Of a stretch of DNA of 64,000 bases, positions 1 to 8,957 are shown in pieces. A program made the translations under genes and the position numbers. The DNA is from TMED14 sp963925545. Its GTDB lineage: Bacteria; Bacteroidota; Bacteroidia; Flavobacteriales; Schleiferiaceae. Below the pieces are notes generated by a model. The model was not told where the DNA came from. It was given only the letters and a program-made list of their open reading frames with translations, and did no database searches. The stretch's first letter is position 1; each line of letters opens with the position of its first letter. The stretch is from the NCBI GenBank assembly GCA_963925545.1, contig CAWUSA010000008.1, positions 19,519 through 83,518 of the forward strand, written 5' to 3'.

Positions 1-2013
1 AAGGATCGTATCTGGTTAGGTGGCATCAAGGTTTGGACCTGGTCACTCACAGGAGGATGGTCACAAACCTCCACCAACTTTGGCGGTAATGGCAACCCTT
101 TCTATTTGCATTCTGACAGCCATGAAATGATATCTGACCCCAACAACGCTGGCATTCTCTACACCAGCAACGACGGTGGCGTTTTTAAGTCTAACGATAA
201 CGGCGTCTCATGGGTTGAAAGAAACCTGGGTTACAACACCTTCCAGTTTTACCGCATGGGTCTAGGTCGTCACCGCGAGTTGATTGGTGGCACACAGGAC
301 AATGGCACCATCTTGGTTGATGGATCTGGCATCAGCCCTAACAATGGCAGCAAGCTCATTGGTGGTGATGGTGGTTTTGCTGACGTGTCATGGTTGAACC
401 CTAATTTGGTTTTTGCACAGACATTGGCTGAAAAGTCCTTGCTTCGCTCCAATGAGAGGGGTGCTGGCTGGTCTGCTTACATTTCTCCCTTCATGAACCT
501 GGCCACGCTGCAAGGCCTCCCTTTTGCCAACTGGACCATGCCACATGAGCTGTGGGAGACCACCAATGATCCGGGTTCTGTAGACACCATCCATTACCAG
601 CTACTCCCTTCCTTGCGTTCTATGGGCTATGGCGATGGCATCCAGAAAGTATTTACAGGCAAGATGCGTCATGCTCAAGTCAACGCACAGTATGTGACAG
701 ACTCCTTCAAGGTCGAGGCGGGCCCCTACACGTTGGTTGCGGATGCCAATGGCAACCTAACTGGTGATGGCACTGGCGTATTCCATGCGGATTCTGCCTA
801 CTTTGAAGTGACCTTCAATACGGCCCCATTGGCTGAGGTGATTCTTACCTGCGATGTCTTCTTGACGGGGGGGACAGATGTTGTTTTACCTAGCGCTATC
901 AATGCTTTGCCTGTTGAGGCAACCTTGTCAACACGTTTAGATGTGGGTGATGTATTCAGCATTCAAGACCCCATTCAGTCAACATTCTTTGTGGGCTTAT
1001 CTTCATGGAGCACGGGGTCTTTTCCGAACATTGGAGGCATCTTCATGACCCGGGACATCCATGATTTTTCTAGCACCCCAGAATGGTGGCAAGTTGCTCA
1101 CCTTGGTGCAGGGACGACACCACACATCATGAAGATCAGCGATGATGGCGATCACTTGTTTGTTGGAACGACCAATGGCAGACTGTACCGCATTTCCAAC
1201 ATCAACGCAGCACGCAACGCGAAAACAGCCAGCATTGATTCCAGCAGCACCTATGCTTTGACAGTGACGCAGATTGGCACCTTCTCTAACCGGGTAGTGA
1301 CAGATGTTGACATCGACCCGAGCAACGCCAACCGCGTTGTGGTCTCCTTAGGTAATTATGGCAACAACAACTATGTCTACTATAGCAGCAACGGACTCTC
1401 TACTAGCCCTAGTTTTCTCCCAAAGCAAGGTGACTTACCTCATGTGCCAACCTATTCCATCTCATTTGACAAGGGAAATCCTAGTCGTTTGATTGCGGGC
1501 ACAGAAATGGGCATCTTCATGGCTGACAATGGCGCATCCGGAGGAACACCTACATGGGTTGAAGAAAATGCAGGTCTTGGCCGTGTTGCCGTCTTTGATA
1601 TGGAGCAATACCGCACCAATGAGAACTACGACAGCAATGCAACGCACACCTCTCAATTTGAGGGTGATTTATTCATTGCCACCCATGGCCGTGGATTCTT
1701 CCACACGACGTCAACGCAGGTGAGTCGTCCTGTGGGCATGGAGGAGCCTCAAGTGAATGATGGCATTGAAGGCCTTGGTTTGTTCCCCAATCCAGCTGTG
1801 AATCAAGTGCATGTGCCTGTGGCTTCCCATGGGAAGGTGATTATCACCTTGAGAGATTTGGAAGGCCGACTCATCCAACGCTTAGACTTGAATCGTGTTC
1901 CTGGCGGTGTTGAGCACTTGACCATGGACCTCACAAAGGTGGCAGCTGGCACCTATGTCATCACAAGAAATCAAGATGGCATGACCGCAAGCGAGATTTT
2001 AGTGAAGTCTTAA
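1..2013 (+). CDS. Secreted beta-propeller-like protein with T9SS C-terminal sorting domain (5' partial)
   Basis: The reading frame is open from the first base, so the true start lies upstream. The N-terminal part visible here has the sialidase/BNR or VPS10-like pattern TSNDGGVFKSNDNGVSW, and similar propeller-like stretches (GNPSRLIAGTEMGIFMADNG) recur further on. The last 80 or so residues form a type A T9SS sorting domain: a FPNPAVNQVHV strand, a middle LRDLEGRLI strand and a terminal GTYVIT segment ending in LVKS. This predicts export through the outer membrane and surface anchoring or release. No catalytic residues can be assigned, so an enzymatic role (for example a glycosidase or peptidase) is not claimed. 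It is followed by a shared terminator and a convergent operon. Confidence 0.85.
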   Translation, partial: KDRIWLGGIKVWTWSLTGGWSQTSTNFGGNGNPFYLHSDSHEMISDPNNAGILYTSNDGGVFKSNDNGVSWVERNLGYNTFQFYRMGLGRHRELIGGTQDNGTILVDGSGISPNNGSKLIGGDGGFADVSWLNPNLVFAQTLAEKSLLRSNERGAGWSAYISPFMNLATLQGLPFANWTMPHELWETTNDPGSVDTIHYQLLPSLRSMGYGDGIQKVFTGKMRHAQVNAQYVTDSFKVEAGPYTLVADANGNLTGDGTGVFHADSAYFEVTFNTAPLAEVILTCDVFLTGGTDVVLPSAINALPVEATLSTRLDVGDVFSIQDPIQSTFFVGLSSWSTGSFPNIGGIFMTRDIHDFSSTPEWWQVAHLGAGTTPHIMKISDDGDHLFVGTTNGRLYRISNINAARNAKTASIDSSSTYALTVTQIGTFSNRVVTDVDIDPSNANRVVVSLGNYGNNNYVYYSSNGLSTSPSFLPKQGDLPHVPTYSISFDKGNPSRLIAGTEMGIFMADNGASGGTPTWVEENAGLGRVAVFDMEQYRTNENYDSNATHTSQFEGDLFIATHGRGFFHTTSTQVSRPVGMEEPQVNDGIEGLGLFPNPAVNQVHVPVASHGKVIITLRDLEGRLIQRLDLNRVPGGVEHLTMDLTKVAAGTYVITRNQDGMTASEILVKS

Positions 2014-2070
2014 CAAGCTGTTAAGAGGCTATCCTTTGTTGGGTGGCATCAGGCAGTCTACCATAAAAAA

Positions 2071-2095
2071 CCCCTCATGTCAATGGCATGAGGGG
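2071..2095. terminator. Bidirectional intrinsic terminator
   Basis: A perfect 9-bp stem (CCCCTCATG at 2071-2079 with CATGAGGGG at 2087-2095) around a 7-base loop is flanked by six A on the left and TTTTT on the right. It can therefore stop the propeller gene on the plus strand and the convergent eight-gene operon on the minus strand. Confidence 0.88.
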
Positions 2096-2117
2096 CTTTT
2101 TATTTGTGTGGGTTTTG

Positions 2118-2849
2118 TTATGAAGCAGGAGCTTCATCTATTTCGCTGAGATAGCTGGCCAATTGGTTGGCAAAAAGCTGAACCAATGGGTGATTTGGGT
2201 GGGCCTTGATCAAGGCTTCTGCATAGGTCATTTGCAAAGCAAGATCCTCCGGGATTTGGTACAAAGGCACTTGCGCAAAACGCTGAAAGAACCCGAAGAC
2301 ATTGGCCAAGTTACTTGAATCACTTGCCATGATTTGATCCAGGGCCAATCGATGCACCTTGTACTGGCTTTGCATCACTTGTCTGTGGGTGATTTCTCGC
2401 TCCAGTGCGTTGTCCTCATCGCCACGCAATTGATTGCGACGTGCTTCCAATGAATCCAAAACAACATTGCTTTGCTGCACCGGCTGGTACAAGGCGTGCA
2501 ACTGCTGAGATATTGCAGATCCTTCAATCTGGTAGTCAGCCAATGAATGACTGGCATCAACATAGCCGGTGATGTCATCGCCATCACTCAGGCCAATTCG
2601 AATGAAACTGCCGGTGTTGAACAGGACATTGTAAAAGGTGTTGCGTGTGGAGTCCAATGGCAATTCCAACATCAGTTTATCCGTGATAGCTAGGGTGTCA
2701 TAAGGGATCAGGTTCTGGCCATCCAAGCGGATGATGACAGCCTGATTGGCGCCAGTTATGTCAAGGTCAACACGGATGTGGTCAGGGTTGCCGCAGCTTG
2801 CCACAATACCAGCTGTGATTGCCAATGCGGCAAAAGATGGGTGGGTCAT
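2118..2849 (-). CDS. DUF4369-like lipoprotein of unknown function
   Basis: 243 residues. A signal peptide ends in a lipobox VASC, giving a lipidated Cys19, so it is a membrane-anchored periplasmic or surface lipoprotein. After it comes a beta-rich region resembling the DUF4369 domain that precedes thioredoxin-like domains in Bacteroidota redox proteins (VIIRLDGQNLIPYDTLAI, then a strand run near IEGSAIS). The C-terminal half is charged and helical, and no thioredoxin CxxC motif follows, so this looks like a DUF4369 protein without the redox module. It is the last gene of the ruvX-to-gatB operon and overlaps gatB by four bases. Its role there is unknown; the family assignment is by eye and moderate. 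Confidence 0.7.
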   Translation of the reverse strand: MTHPSFAALAITAGIVASCGNPDHIRVDLDITGANQAVIIRLDGQNLIPYDTLAITDKLMLELPLDSTRNTFYNVLFNTGSFIRIGLSDGDDITGYVDASHSLADYQIEGSAISQQLHALYQPVQQSNVVLDSLEARRNQLRGDEDNALEREITHRQVMQSQYKVHRLALDQIMASDSSNLANVFGFFQRFAQVPLYQIPEDLALQMTYAEALIKAHPNHPLVQLFANQLASYLSEIDEAPAS

Positions 2850-4294
2850 GATTCGAGTTTATCTCTCAAGAGTTGGGTGGCGACTTTAGGGTCAGCAGCG
2901 CCTCTGCTTCGCTTCATAACCTCTCCCATGAAGAGCCCGATCAAGCCTTTTTTCCCAGCTTGGTATTCAAGCACCTTGTCCGGGTAGGCAGCAATGACTG
3001 CTTCCACGTGTTCCATGATGGCGTCGCTGTCAGACTCCTGCAAGAGACCATGTTTCTCAGCCAGGGATTTAGGGTCCAAGTTGGGGTTATCAACCAGTTC
3101 AGGCAAGAGTTGTTGGCCAGCAGAAAAGCTGATGGTGTTCTCATCTACCAATTGAATCAGTGCAGCCAATTGCTTCGTTGCCATAGGGAATTCTCGCCAC
3201 TCCATGGCTTTGTCGTTGAGCCACCCTTGGACAGGCCCCATCAGCCAGTTAGCACCAGATTTTGCTGAGCATTTGGCATCAAGTAATGCCTCAAAATACA
3301 AGGCTGTTTCGCGCGTTTCTGTCAAAAGTTTAGCATCATAATCGGACAAGCCCAGCTTTTCAACATAGATTTTCTTCAGGGCATTGGGCAGCGGGGGAAG
3401 CTTGCTTGCAATGGCGTCAATGTGCTCTTGGGAGACCCGAACAGGGGCTAAATCAGGCTCTGTGAAATAGCGGTAATCATTGGCGTCTTCCTTGCTTCTC
3501 ATCGCAATGGTTCGCCCATTGACGGCATCAAAGGTTCGGGTTTCCTGGTAGATGATTTCATCAGCATCCAAGGCAGCTTTTTGGCGATGGTGTTCAAAGT
3601 CGATGGCCTTCTGCACATGGCGAAAGGAGTTGAGGTTTTTCACCTCCACCTTCACGCCCAAAGGTTCTGTGCCTTTTTCTCGGATCGAGACATTCACATC
3701 ACAGCGCATGCTGCCCTCTTCCATGTTGCCATCAGTAATTTGCAGGTATCGGATCAGTTTTCTCACTTCAAGCAAGAATAGGTAAGCTTCTTCGCCTGTG
3801 CGAAAGTCAGGCTCTGAAACCATTTCCAGTAAGGGAACCCCCGCCCGGTTTAGGTCTAACAAGGTGTTGAAGGGGTCCAGGTCATGGATGGATTTACCGG
3901 TGTCCTCTTCCATGTGAATTCGCGTCAACCCAATGCGTTTAGTCGGAACGGTATCTGAGCCAATTTCAATGAATCCGCCGTTGCAAATCGGTGTTTCATG
4001 TTGGGTGATTTGGTAGCCTTTTGGCAAATCAGGGTAGAAGTAGTTTTTTCGAGCGTATTCGTTCCATTCACGGATATCGCAGCCGCAAGCAACGCCCAGC
4101 TTGATGGCGTTGTTGATGACTTCGTTGTTTGCCACCGGCAACGTGCCAGGCAAGGCCAGTGACACGGGACTTACTTGGGTGTTGGCTTGTGCGCCATAGT
4201 GATAGGCCTCAGAGGCGTAGGCTTTGGTAAGGGTGCTCATTTGCATGTGCACTTCCAGCCCTACAACGGTTTCGTATTCCAATCCACTTTTCAT
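2846..4294 (-). CDS. gatB: Asp-tRNA(Asn)/Glu-tRNA(Gln) amidotransferase subunit B
   Basis: 482 residues, full length for GatB. GatB is the tRNA-binding kinase/transamidase subunit of GatCAB, which converts misacylated Glu-tRNA(Gln) or Asp-tRNA(Asn) using ammonia from GatA. The N-terminus ETVVGLEVHMQM and the stretches YFYPDLPKGYQITQ, IHMEEDTGKS and MRCDVNVSIR are hallmark GatB segments of the cradle domain. The C-terminal third is the YqeY-like helical tail (KGLIGLFMGEVMK). gatA and gatC are not in the window. The gene starts within an ATGA overlap with lpxK. A TAnnTTTG match lies 5 bases upstream inside lpxK, but it falls in ordinary Pro-Leu-Pro-Leu codons. Confidence 0.97.
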   Translation of the reverse strand: MKSGLEYETVVGLEVHMQMSTLTKAYASEAYHYGAQANTQVSPVSLALPGTLPVANNEVINNAIKLGVACGCDIREWNEYARKNYFYPDLPKGYQITQHETPICNGGFIEIGSDTVPTKRIGLTRIHMEEDTGKSIHDLDPFNTLLDLNRAGVPLLEMVSEPDFRTGEEAYLFLLEVRKLIRYLQITDGNMEEGSMRCDVNVSIREKGTEPLGVKVEVKNLNSFRHVQKAIDFEHHRQKAALDADEIIYQETRTFDAVNGRTIAMRSKEDANDYRYFTEPDLAPVRVSQEHIDAIASKLPPLPNALKKIYVEKLGLSDYDAKLLTETRETALYFEALLDAKCSAKSGANWLMGPVQGWLNDKAMEWREFPMATKQLAALIQLVDENTISFSAGQQLLPELVDNPNLDPKSLAEKHGLLQESDSDAIMEHVEAVIAAYPDKVLEYQAGKKGLIGLFMGEVMKRSRGAADPKVATQLLRDKLES

Positions 4295-5325
4295 GATGGC
4301 AAAGGTAATGGCTGACCCTTCTTAGCGCACAGCTTTTCCAATTGATTGAATAGGCTGCTTGCGCCTTCAATGATGTGCATGCTGCTAGCAATGACATACA
4401 ATGGGTATGCTTGTATTTGTTCAGGTGTTAGACGAGCTAAATCCTTAGCACTAGTGATCCATGCCTGCGATTTGCTTTGCTGGATTAGACTTTGGATGCT
4501 TGCCCAGTTTTTTCCAGAAAGGCTGGCATGATCTGGCAAGGCCAACACCTTTGCCTTTGGGGCATTCAAGTGTGCTTTCCATTGTTCAAGAACGGATTGA
4601 CTTTGGCCCAGTCCCGCAACCAACAGGGCAGCCTGACCTTCCCAGGGTAGTTCATGCCCGACAGGTTGAGGCATGTCCATCAAGGTTTGCGCACAGAGCA
4701 AAGCAATGGATGGGCTCAGTTCAAGCTCTTGTGCAAGGGCTTTGCTGTCGCAACCATCTAATGGGCAGTTGGTGATAACAAGCATGTCAGCACGACACAA
4801 TGCACTCAGCCCTTCACGCAGAGGTCCAGCTGGCAACAGCTTTTGCTGGGATGACCTTTGATTGAAGGGCATGGTCACGATGTGAAGGGTTGGTTTCAGG
4901 GACCAGTGTTGGAAGGCATCATCCACAAAAACTATATCTGCCTTGGGCGCCAGGGCAATGCCATCCGATCGACGGTTCGCAACGATGACGGTGCACTCAG
5001 GCAATGCAGAAGCTACCATGCAGGCTTCGTCGCCATAAATCCTTGGATCTAAATCCGCCATGTTTACTAACAGGTTTGATTTCCCTTGTCTGCCATAGCC
5101 ACGTGACACATAGGCTGTGGAAAGCCCTCGCTCCTGGCAAATGCCGATCAGGTGCATGGCCAGTGGGGTTTTACCGCTTCCACCCGCATGAATGTTGCCA
5201 ATCCCAATGACGGTTTGACGGGGGTGATCTACTGCAAGGATGCCTGACTGATACAGGCCACGATGCAATTTTTGCCCGAGCCAATACAATGGAACCAAGG
5301 GGTAGAACCAGAGACTAGGTTTCAT
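4291..5325 (-). CDS. lpxK: Tetraacyldisaccharide 4'-kinase
   Basis: 344 residues. LpxK phosphorylates the 4' position of the lipid A disaccharide precursor at the inner membrane face. The N-terminal hydrophobic stretch (LWFYPLVPLYWLGQKLHRG) is the membrane-associating helix, followed by the P-loop GNIHAGGSGKTPLAMHL, YVSRGYGRQGK, and the catalytic-region motif FVDDAFQHW. Length and order fit the family. It overlaps miaA upstream and gatB downstream by four bases each. It indicates that the organism makes lipid A; the other lpx genes are elsewhere. Confidence 0.96.
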   Translation of the reverse strand: MKPSLWFYPLVPLYWLGQKLHRGLYQSGILAVDHPRQTVIGIGNIHAGGSGKTPLAMHLIGICQERGLSTAYVSRGYGRQGKSNLLVNMADLDPRIYGDEACMVASALPECTVIVANRRSDGIALAPKADIVFVDDAFQHWSLKPTLHIVTMPFNQRSSQQKLLPAGPLREGLSALCRADMLVITNCPLDGCDSKALAQELELSPSIALLCAQTLMDMPQPVGHELPWEGQAALLVAGLGQSQSVLEQWKAHLNAPKAKVLALPDHASLSGKNWASIQSLIQQSKSQAWITSAKDLARLTPEQIQAYPLYVIASSMHIIEGASSLFNQLEKLCAKKGQPLPLPS

Positions 5326-6227
5326 GATGCTGCGAGTTTGAAGAGATCATTGACTGAGCTGCGAATCGGTATGCGGTGAACATCCTGTTTCTTCAGCCAG
5401 GTTAGTTGACGTTTAGCGTATTGCCTTGTGTGCAAAGTGATCTTTTCTTCCAATGCCTTGTCATTGCCTGTGGGGTTTTGGTAAAATTCTCTGTAACCAA
5501 CAGTTTGCAAGGGGATGAGTAGCTGATGGGCTTTGAGTGACATGGCTTCTTCCCTAAGCCCCTTTTGCATCATTGAGTTAGTTCTGTGGGCGATGACAGC
5601 CTCTAGTTCAGGCATGCCTGGCCAGATAGCAATTTGATGAATATGGGCTTGAAAGGCTGGTTGAGCAATGGCCTGTGTTCGCTGTGAACTGTAGGTTTTC
5701 CCTGTTAGTTCAATGACTTCAAGGGCGCGCAACACCCGCCTTGAATTCTTCAAGTCTGCCGTTGTGGCATAGGTTGGATCTTTCGCCTTGAGTTGATCGA
5801 TCAGGGGTTGTGGGTCAGTTTGCCATTGTTTCTCCAAGGTCATCCGCAGTTTTTCATCCGCAGGAGGGAGGTCATCCATGGCAAAGAGTAGGTTTTTCGC
5901 GTACAACCCTGAACCACCAACCACAACAGCGGATCCATGCTTGTCAAGCAAAGCTTGAACGAGCGGACGACCCCATGATGCATAGCTGCCAGCAGTCAAG
6001 GCTTCATGGATGCTATGGCTTGCAATGCCATGGTGTGTAACTGTGGCGAGCTCCTCCTTGGACGGTCGCGCCACCCCAATGGACATTTCCTGGTACAATT
6101 GCCGGGCATCGCAACTGACAATCTCTGTTCCTAGAGTCTGTGCTAATTCAATGGCTAGGCTGGTTTTTCCCGATGCCGTAGGTCCATGAATCATCCAGAT
6201 ATGAGAGGAACTAGTCATAGCCATCAA
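5322..6227 (-). CDS. miaA: tRNA dimethylallyltransferase
   Basis: 301 residues. MiaA transfers a dimethylallyl group to N6 of A37 in tRNAs that read U-initial codons. The P-loop HGPTASGKTSLAIELA is at residues 14-29, followed by IVSCDARQLYQEMSIG, GGSGLYAKNLL, and the C-terminal TVGYREFYQ and TRQYAKRQLTWLKK signatures. It lies between an Orf3-like acidic protein and lpxK with ATGA overlaps on both sides. A miaE homologue at 43873-44454 suggests that the i6A-derived modification is carried further to the hydroxylated form. Confidence 0.96.
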   Translation of the reverse strand: MMAMTSSSHIWMIHGPTASGKTSLAIELAQTLGTEIVSCDARQLYQEMSIGVARPSKEELATVTHHGIASHSIHEALTAGSYASWGRPLVQALLDKHGSAVVVGGSGLYAKNLLFAMDDLPPADEKLRMTLEKQWQTDPQPLIDQLKAKDPTYATTADLKNSRRVLRALEVIELTGKTYSSQRTQAIAQPAFQAHIHQIAIWPGMPELEAVIAHRTNSMMQKGLREEAMSLKAHQLLIPLQTVGYREFYQNPTGNDKALEEKITLHTRQYAKRQLTWLKKQDVHRIPIRSSVNDLFKLAAS

Positions 6228-6736
6228 AGATCTGCATAGGGGTCCATGGGATCTACCTCGTCTCCATAAGGGTCATCATTGAAGGCTTCTTCATCAAAGC
6301 TGTCGCCTGCTAGGTTGTCTGATTCAAAATCTGGATCGGGGGCCTGCTCTGGCTTATTGCCTTCGCTTAAAACCACAGGATTCACTGGTAGATCACCGTC
6401 AGCCCATCTCACTTGCTCAACCATGAAAGTCCACATGTCCATGAAGTCATAGATGTAGATCAATCGCCCTTGCTTGTCAGTGAAATGCGTGGCAATCAAG
6501 CTGCTTGTCATGTCAGCCTGTGCTTCGATATCCATTGACATCAATGGGATTTCATCCAATTGGTTCCAGTCATTGTCTGTGGTGTAAAAGGCGGCCATCT
6601 GACCTGCCTCCATTGAGAAGGCGCTAACAATAGCTTGATGTAAATCAGCCAGGCTTGCCTTGGGTGACATGGCAATATCGCGGTACACATCGCCTTCACA
6701 GTTGAGGATGACGCCAATGATGAGGTGTTGGTTCAT
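6224..6736 (-). CDS. Plasmid pRiA4b Orf3-like domain protein with acidic tail
   Basis: 170 residues. The first 120 residues fit the plasmid pRiA4b Orf3-like fold (also called IS1096 passenger TnpR-like in annotations): start of the type LIIGVILNCEGDVYRDIAMS, a helix ASLADLHQAIVSAF, and the strand pair LIYIYDFMDMWTFMVEQV. The last 40 residues are strongly acidic (DSFDEEAFNDDPYGDEVDP). The biochemical function of this family is unknown and the name does not imply a transposon: no inverted repeats or transposase are nearby. It is embedded between cca and miaA with ATGA overlaps on both sides, so a role near tRNA end-processing or modification is a reasonable inference but unproven. Confidence 0.75.
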   Translation of the reverse strand: MNQHLIIGVILNCEGDVYRDIAMSPKASLADLHQAIVSAFSMEAGQMAAFYTTDNDWNQLDEIPLMSMDIEAQADMTSSLIATHFTDKQGRLIYIYDFMDMWTFMVEQVRWADGDLPVNPVVLSEGNKPEQAPDPDFESDNLAGDSFDEEAFNDDPYGDEVDPMDPYADL

Positions 6737-8148
6737 GGTTTAAGGGGGTAGCCTTTGTTTTTAGCCCATTGAAAGGCAAATGCCTTGGCATCATCAAAGT
6801 CGTTGGCAATATCCCCGTCAAGAATACCTTCACGGATGGCGGTTTTCAAGTCACCAATAGCCTTGCCTGGAGGCAGGTCAAACCATTGCATCAATTGATT
6901 ACCATTCACAGGGGGCTGCCAGTTCCGCAGCTTGTCTTTTGCTTCAACAGCTTTGATTTTGTTTCGAACGGTATTAAAATTCTTGAGGAATCGTTGCTTT
7001 TTCTTGGCGTTTTTTGTAGTGATGTCAGCTTCGCAAAGCTGCATCAGATCATCAATGTCATCTCCTGCGTCAAAGAGTAAACGCCTGATGGCACCGTCTG
7101 TCACATCCTCAGTAATCACCGCAATGGGTCGAGAACTCATCTGGATAAGTTTCACAACGTACTTCATGCGTGAATCCAGTGGCATGCTCAGTCGCTGAAA
7201 GAGCGTTTTCGCCATTTTGCCACCAATAAATTCATGGCCATGAAAGGTCCAGCCGCTACCTTTTTTGAAACGCTTAGTGCCGGGCTTTCCTATGTCATGC
7301 AAGAGCGCAGCCCATCGGTGCCATAGCTTGTCAGAAACCCTTGCCAGGTTGTCCAAGACCTCCAGGCTATGCCAGAAGTTGTCCTTGTGTAAATGGCCAT
7401 CTACCTCGTCAACTCCTTCCAGGGCAGAAATCTCAGGCAATACATGGGGCATCAATCCCCCTCTGTGCATCCATGTGAGTCCAATGGAGGGAACCTTGCT
7501 TTCTATAATTTTATTGAGCTCAACGTGTATGCGGTCGCTGGAAATGATGCCCATACGGTCTGCCTTGTCTTGAATACCCTTGAGGGTTTGGTCCTCAATG
7601 GTGAAGCCTAATTGGCTGGCAAATCGGACAGCTCGCATCATGCGCAAGGGGTCGTCATCAAAGGTTGCTTGTGGGTTGAGTGGCGTCCGAATAATGCCGT
7701 TTTTCAAATCGGATTGGCCATCAAAGGGGTCTAGGAGTTGACCAAAATTTTCTTGATTAACCCCCATCGCCATGGCATTGATGGTGAAATCACGACGCAG
7801 TTGGTCATCGCGAAGCGTGCCTGGTGCAACGACTGGATTCCGTGATTCTGAGGAGTAGCTTTCTGTTCGCGCTTGCACGAACTCGATGTCCCACTCTTTC
7901 CAGTGAAACTGTGCAGTGCCAAATTTTTTGAACAGGGTTACCTTGCTCCCTCCTAGTGTCTTTGAGCACCGTTTTGCTACATCCAAGGCGTCCCCAACCA
8001 CGACAAAATCGATGTCCTTTGAATCGGGACGCTTCAGCAGTTGATCGCGCACCCATCCACCCACAACATAGCAGGGGAGGTTCATGTCATCAGCCTCTTT
8101 ACCAATGGCCTTGAACAGGAAGTCATGCTGTGCACTAAATGCAATCAT
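6733..8148 (-). CDS. cca: CCA tRNA nucleotidyltransferase / poly(A) polymerase family with HD domain
   Basis: 471 residues. Class II nucleotidyltransferase signature GGWVRDQLLKR near residues 31-41, followed by the metal-binding pair DIDFVVVG, then RRDFTINAMA and the RRA/ERxxxE-like head-to-neck segment. A C-terminal HD domain is present (RWAALLHDIGKPGTKRF, then HGHEFIGGK), which in CCA enzymes carries phosphohydrolase activity. It adds or repairs the 3' CCA of tRNAs. Note that the tRNA-His gene in this window already encodes CCA, so here repair may matter. Both neighbours overlap by four bases. Confidence 0.92.
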   Translation of the reverse strand: MIAFSAQHDFLFKAIGKEADDMNLPCYVVGGWVRDQLLKRPDSKDIDFVVVGDALDVAKRCSKTLGGSKVTLFKKFGTAQFHWKEWDIEFVQARTESYSSESRNPVVAPGTLRDDQLRRDFTINAMAMGVNQENFGQLLDPFDGQSDLKNGIIRTPLNPQATFDDDPLRMMRAVRFASQLGFTIEDQTLKGIQDKADRMGIISSDRIHVELNKIIESKVPSIGLTWMHRGGLMPHVLPEISALEGVDEVDGHLHKDNFWHSLEVLDNLARVSDKLWHRWAALLHDIGKPGTKRFKKGSGWTFHGHEFIGGKMAKTLFQRLSMPLDSRMKYVVKLIQMSSRPIAVITEDVTDGAIRRLLFDAGDDIDDLMQLCEADITTKNAKKKQRFLKNFNTVRNKIKAVEAKDKLRNWQPPVNGNQLMQWFDLPPGKAIGDLKTAIREGILDGDIANDFDDAKAFAFQWAKNKGYPLKP

Positions 8149-8957
8149 ACAGCAAGGTTGTAGGTGCGCAATGCGTCGTTGAGAGAGGTCTTTTTATTGG
8201 TGCTTTCCTTGCGTTGCCCAATGATCAATGCACAGGGAACTTGGTAGGTCCCTGCAGGAAATACCTTGGCTTGACTGCCGGGGATGACCACGGAACGCTC
8301 AGGGACATGACCGCGTATTTCAACGGGCTGATTGCCAGTGACATCGATGATTTTCGTACTTGCTGTGAGGACAACATTCGCGCCCAAAACAGCTTCTTTG
8401 CCAACATGAACGCCCTCCACAACGACACACCTTGATCCAATGAATGCGCCGTCTTCAATGATAACCGGTGAAGCTTGCAATGGTTCAAGAACTCCGCCAA
8501 TACCAACGCCACCACTTAGGTGTACGTTCTCTCCTATTTGCGCACAGCTACCCACAGTCGCCCATGTGTCCACCATGGTTCCGGACCCTACATAGGCACC
8601 AATGTTCACGTAACTGGGCATTAGAATCACGCCTCGGTCAATGAAAGCACCATAGCGTGCCACGGCATGAGGGACCACGCGAATACCTTTTTCCGCGTAA
8701 TTAGTTTTTAAAGCCATTTTGTCATGAAACTCCATGGGGCCAGCCTCAAAAGTTTCCATGGACCGGATTGGGAAATACAGAACCACGGCTTTTTTCACCC
8801 AGGTATTTACCTGCCAGCCGGAGGGAGTGGGTTCAGATACGCGCAAGCTGCCCTTATCGAGTTGGTCAATGACAGACTCAATGGCCTGGATGGTTGCCGC
8901 ATGGCTTAAAAGGCTTCGATCCTCCCAGGCAGCTTCAATGATTGATTGTTCACTCAT
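8145..8957 (-). CDS. dapD: 2,3,4,5-tetrahydropyridine-2,6-dicarboxylate N-succinyltransferase
   Basis: 270 residues. DapD succinylates tetrahydrodipicolinate in the succinylase branch of diaminopimelate/lysine synthesis. Seen: an N-terminal helical part, then MPSYVNIGAYVGSGTMVDTW, and hexapeptide repeats of a left-handed beta helix (SCAQIGENVHLSGGVGIGG, then IGSRCVVVEGVHVGKEAV). Length matches the family. With dapF at 48798-49586 this shows meso-DAP production for lysine and peptidoglycan. ATGA overlaps with ruvX and cca. Confidence 0.96.
   Translation of the reverse strand: MSEQSIIEAAWEDRSLLSHAATIQAIESVIDQLDKGSLRVSEPTPSGWQVNTWVKKAVVLYFPIRSMETFEAGPMEFHDKMALKTNYAEKGIRVVPHAVARYGAFIDRGVILMPSYVNIGAYVGSGTMVDTWATVGSCAQIGENVHLSGGVGIGGVLEPLQASPVIIEDGAFIGSRCVVVEGVHVGKEAVLGANVVLTASTKIIDVTGNQPVEIRGHVPERSVVIPGSQAKVFPAGTYQVPCALIIGQRKESTNKKTSLNDALRTYNLAV

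Noticed and set aside
4300..4307. TACCTTTG box inside lpxK, five bases before gatB
   Set aside because: It coincides with ordinary Pro-Leu-Pro codons and lies inside an unbroken ATGA-overlap operon. It may be an internal promoter, but the coding explanation suffices.
6224..6736. Mobile element suggested by the 'IS1096 passenger' family name
   Set aside because: No transposase, inverted repeats or target duplications nearby; the gene is an integral operon member.
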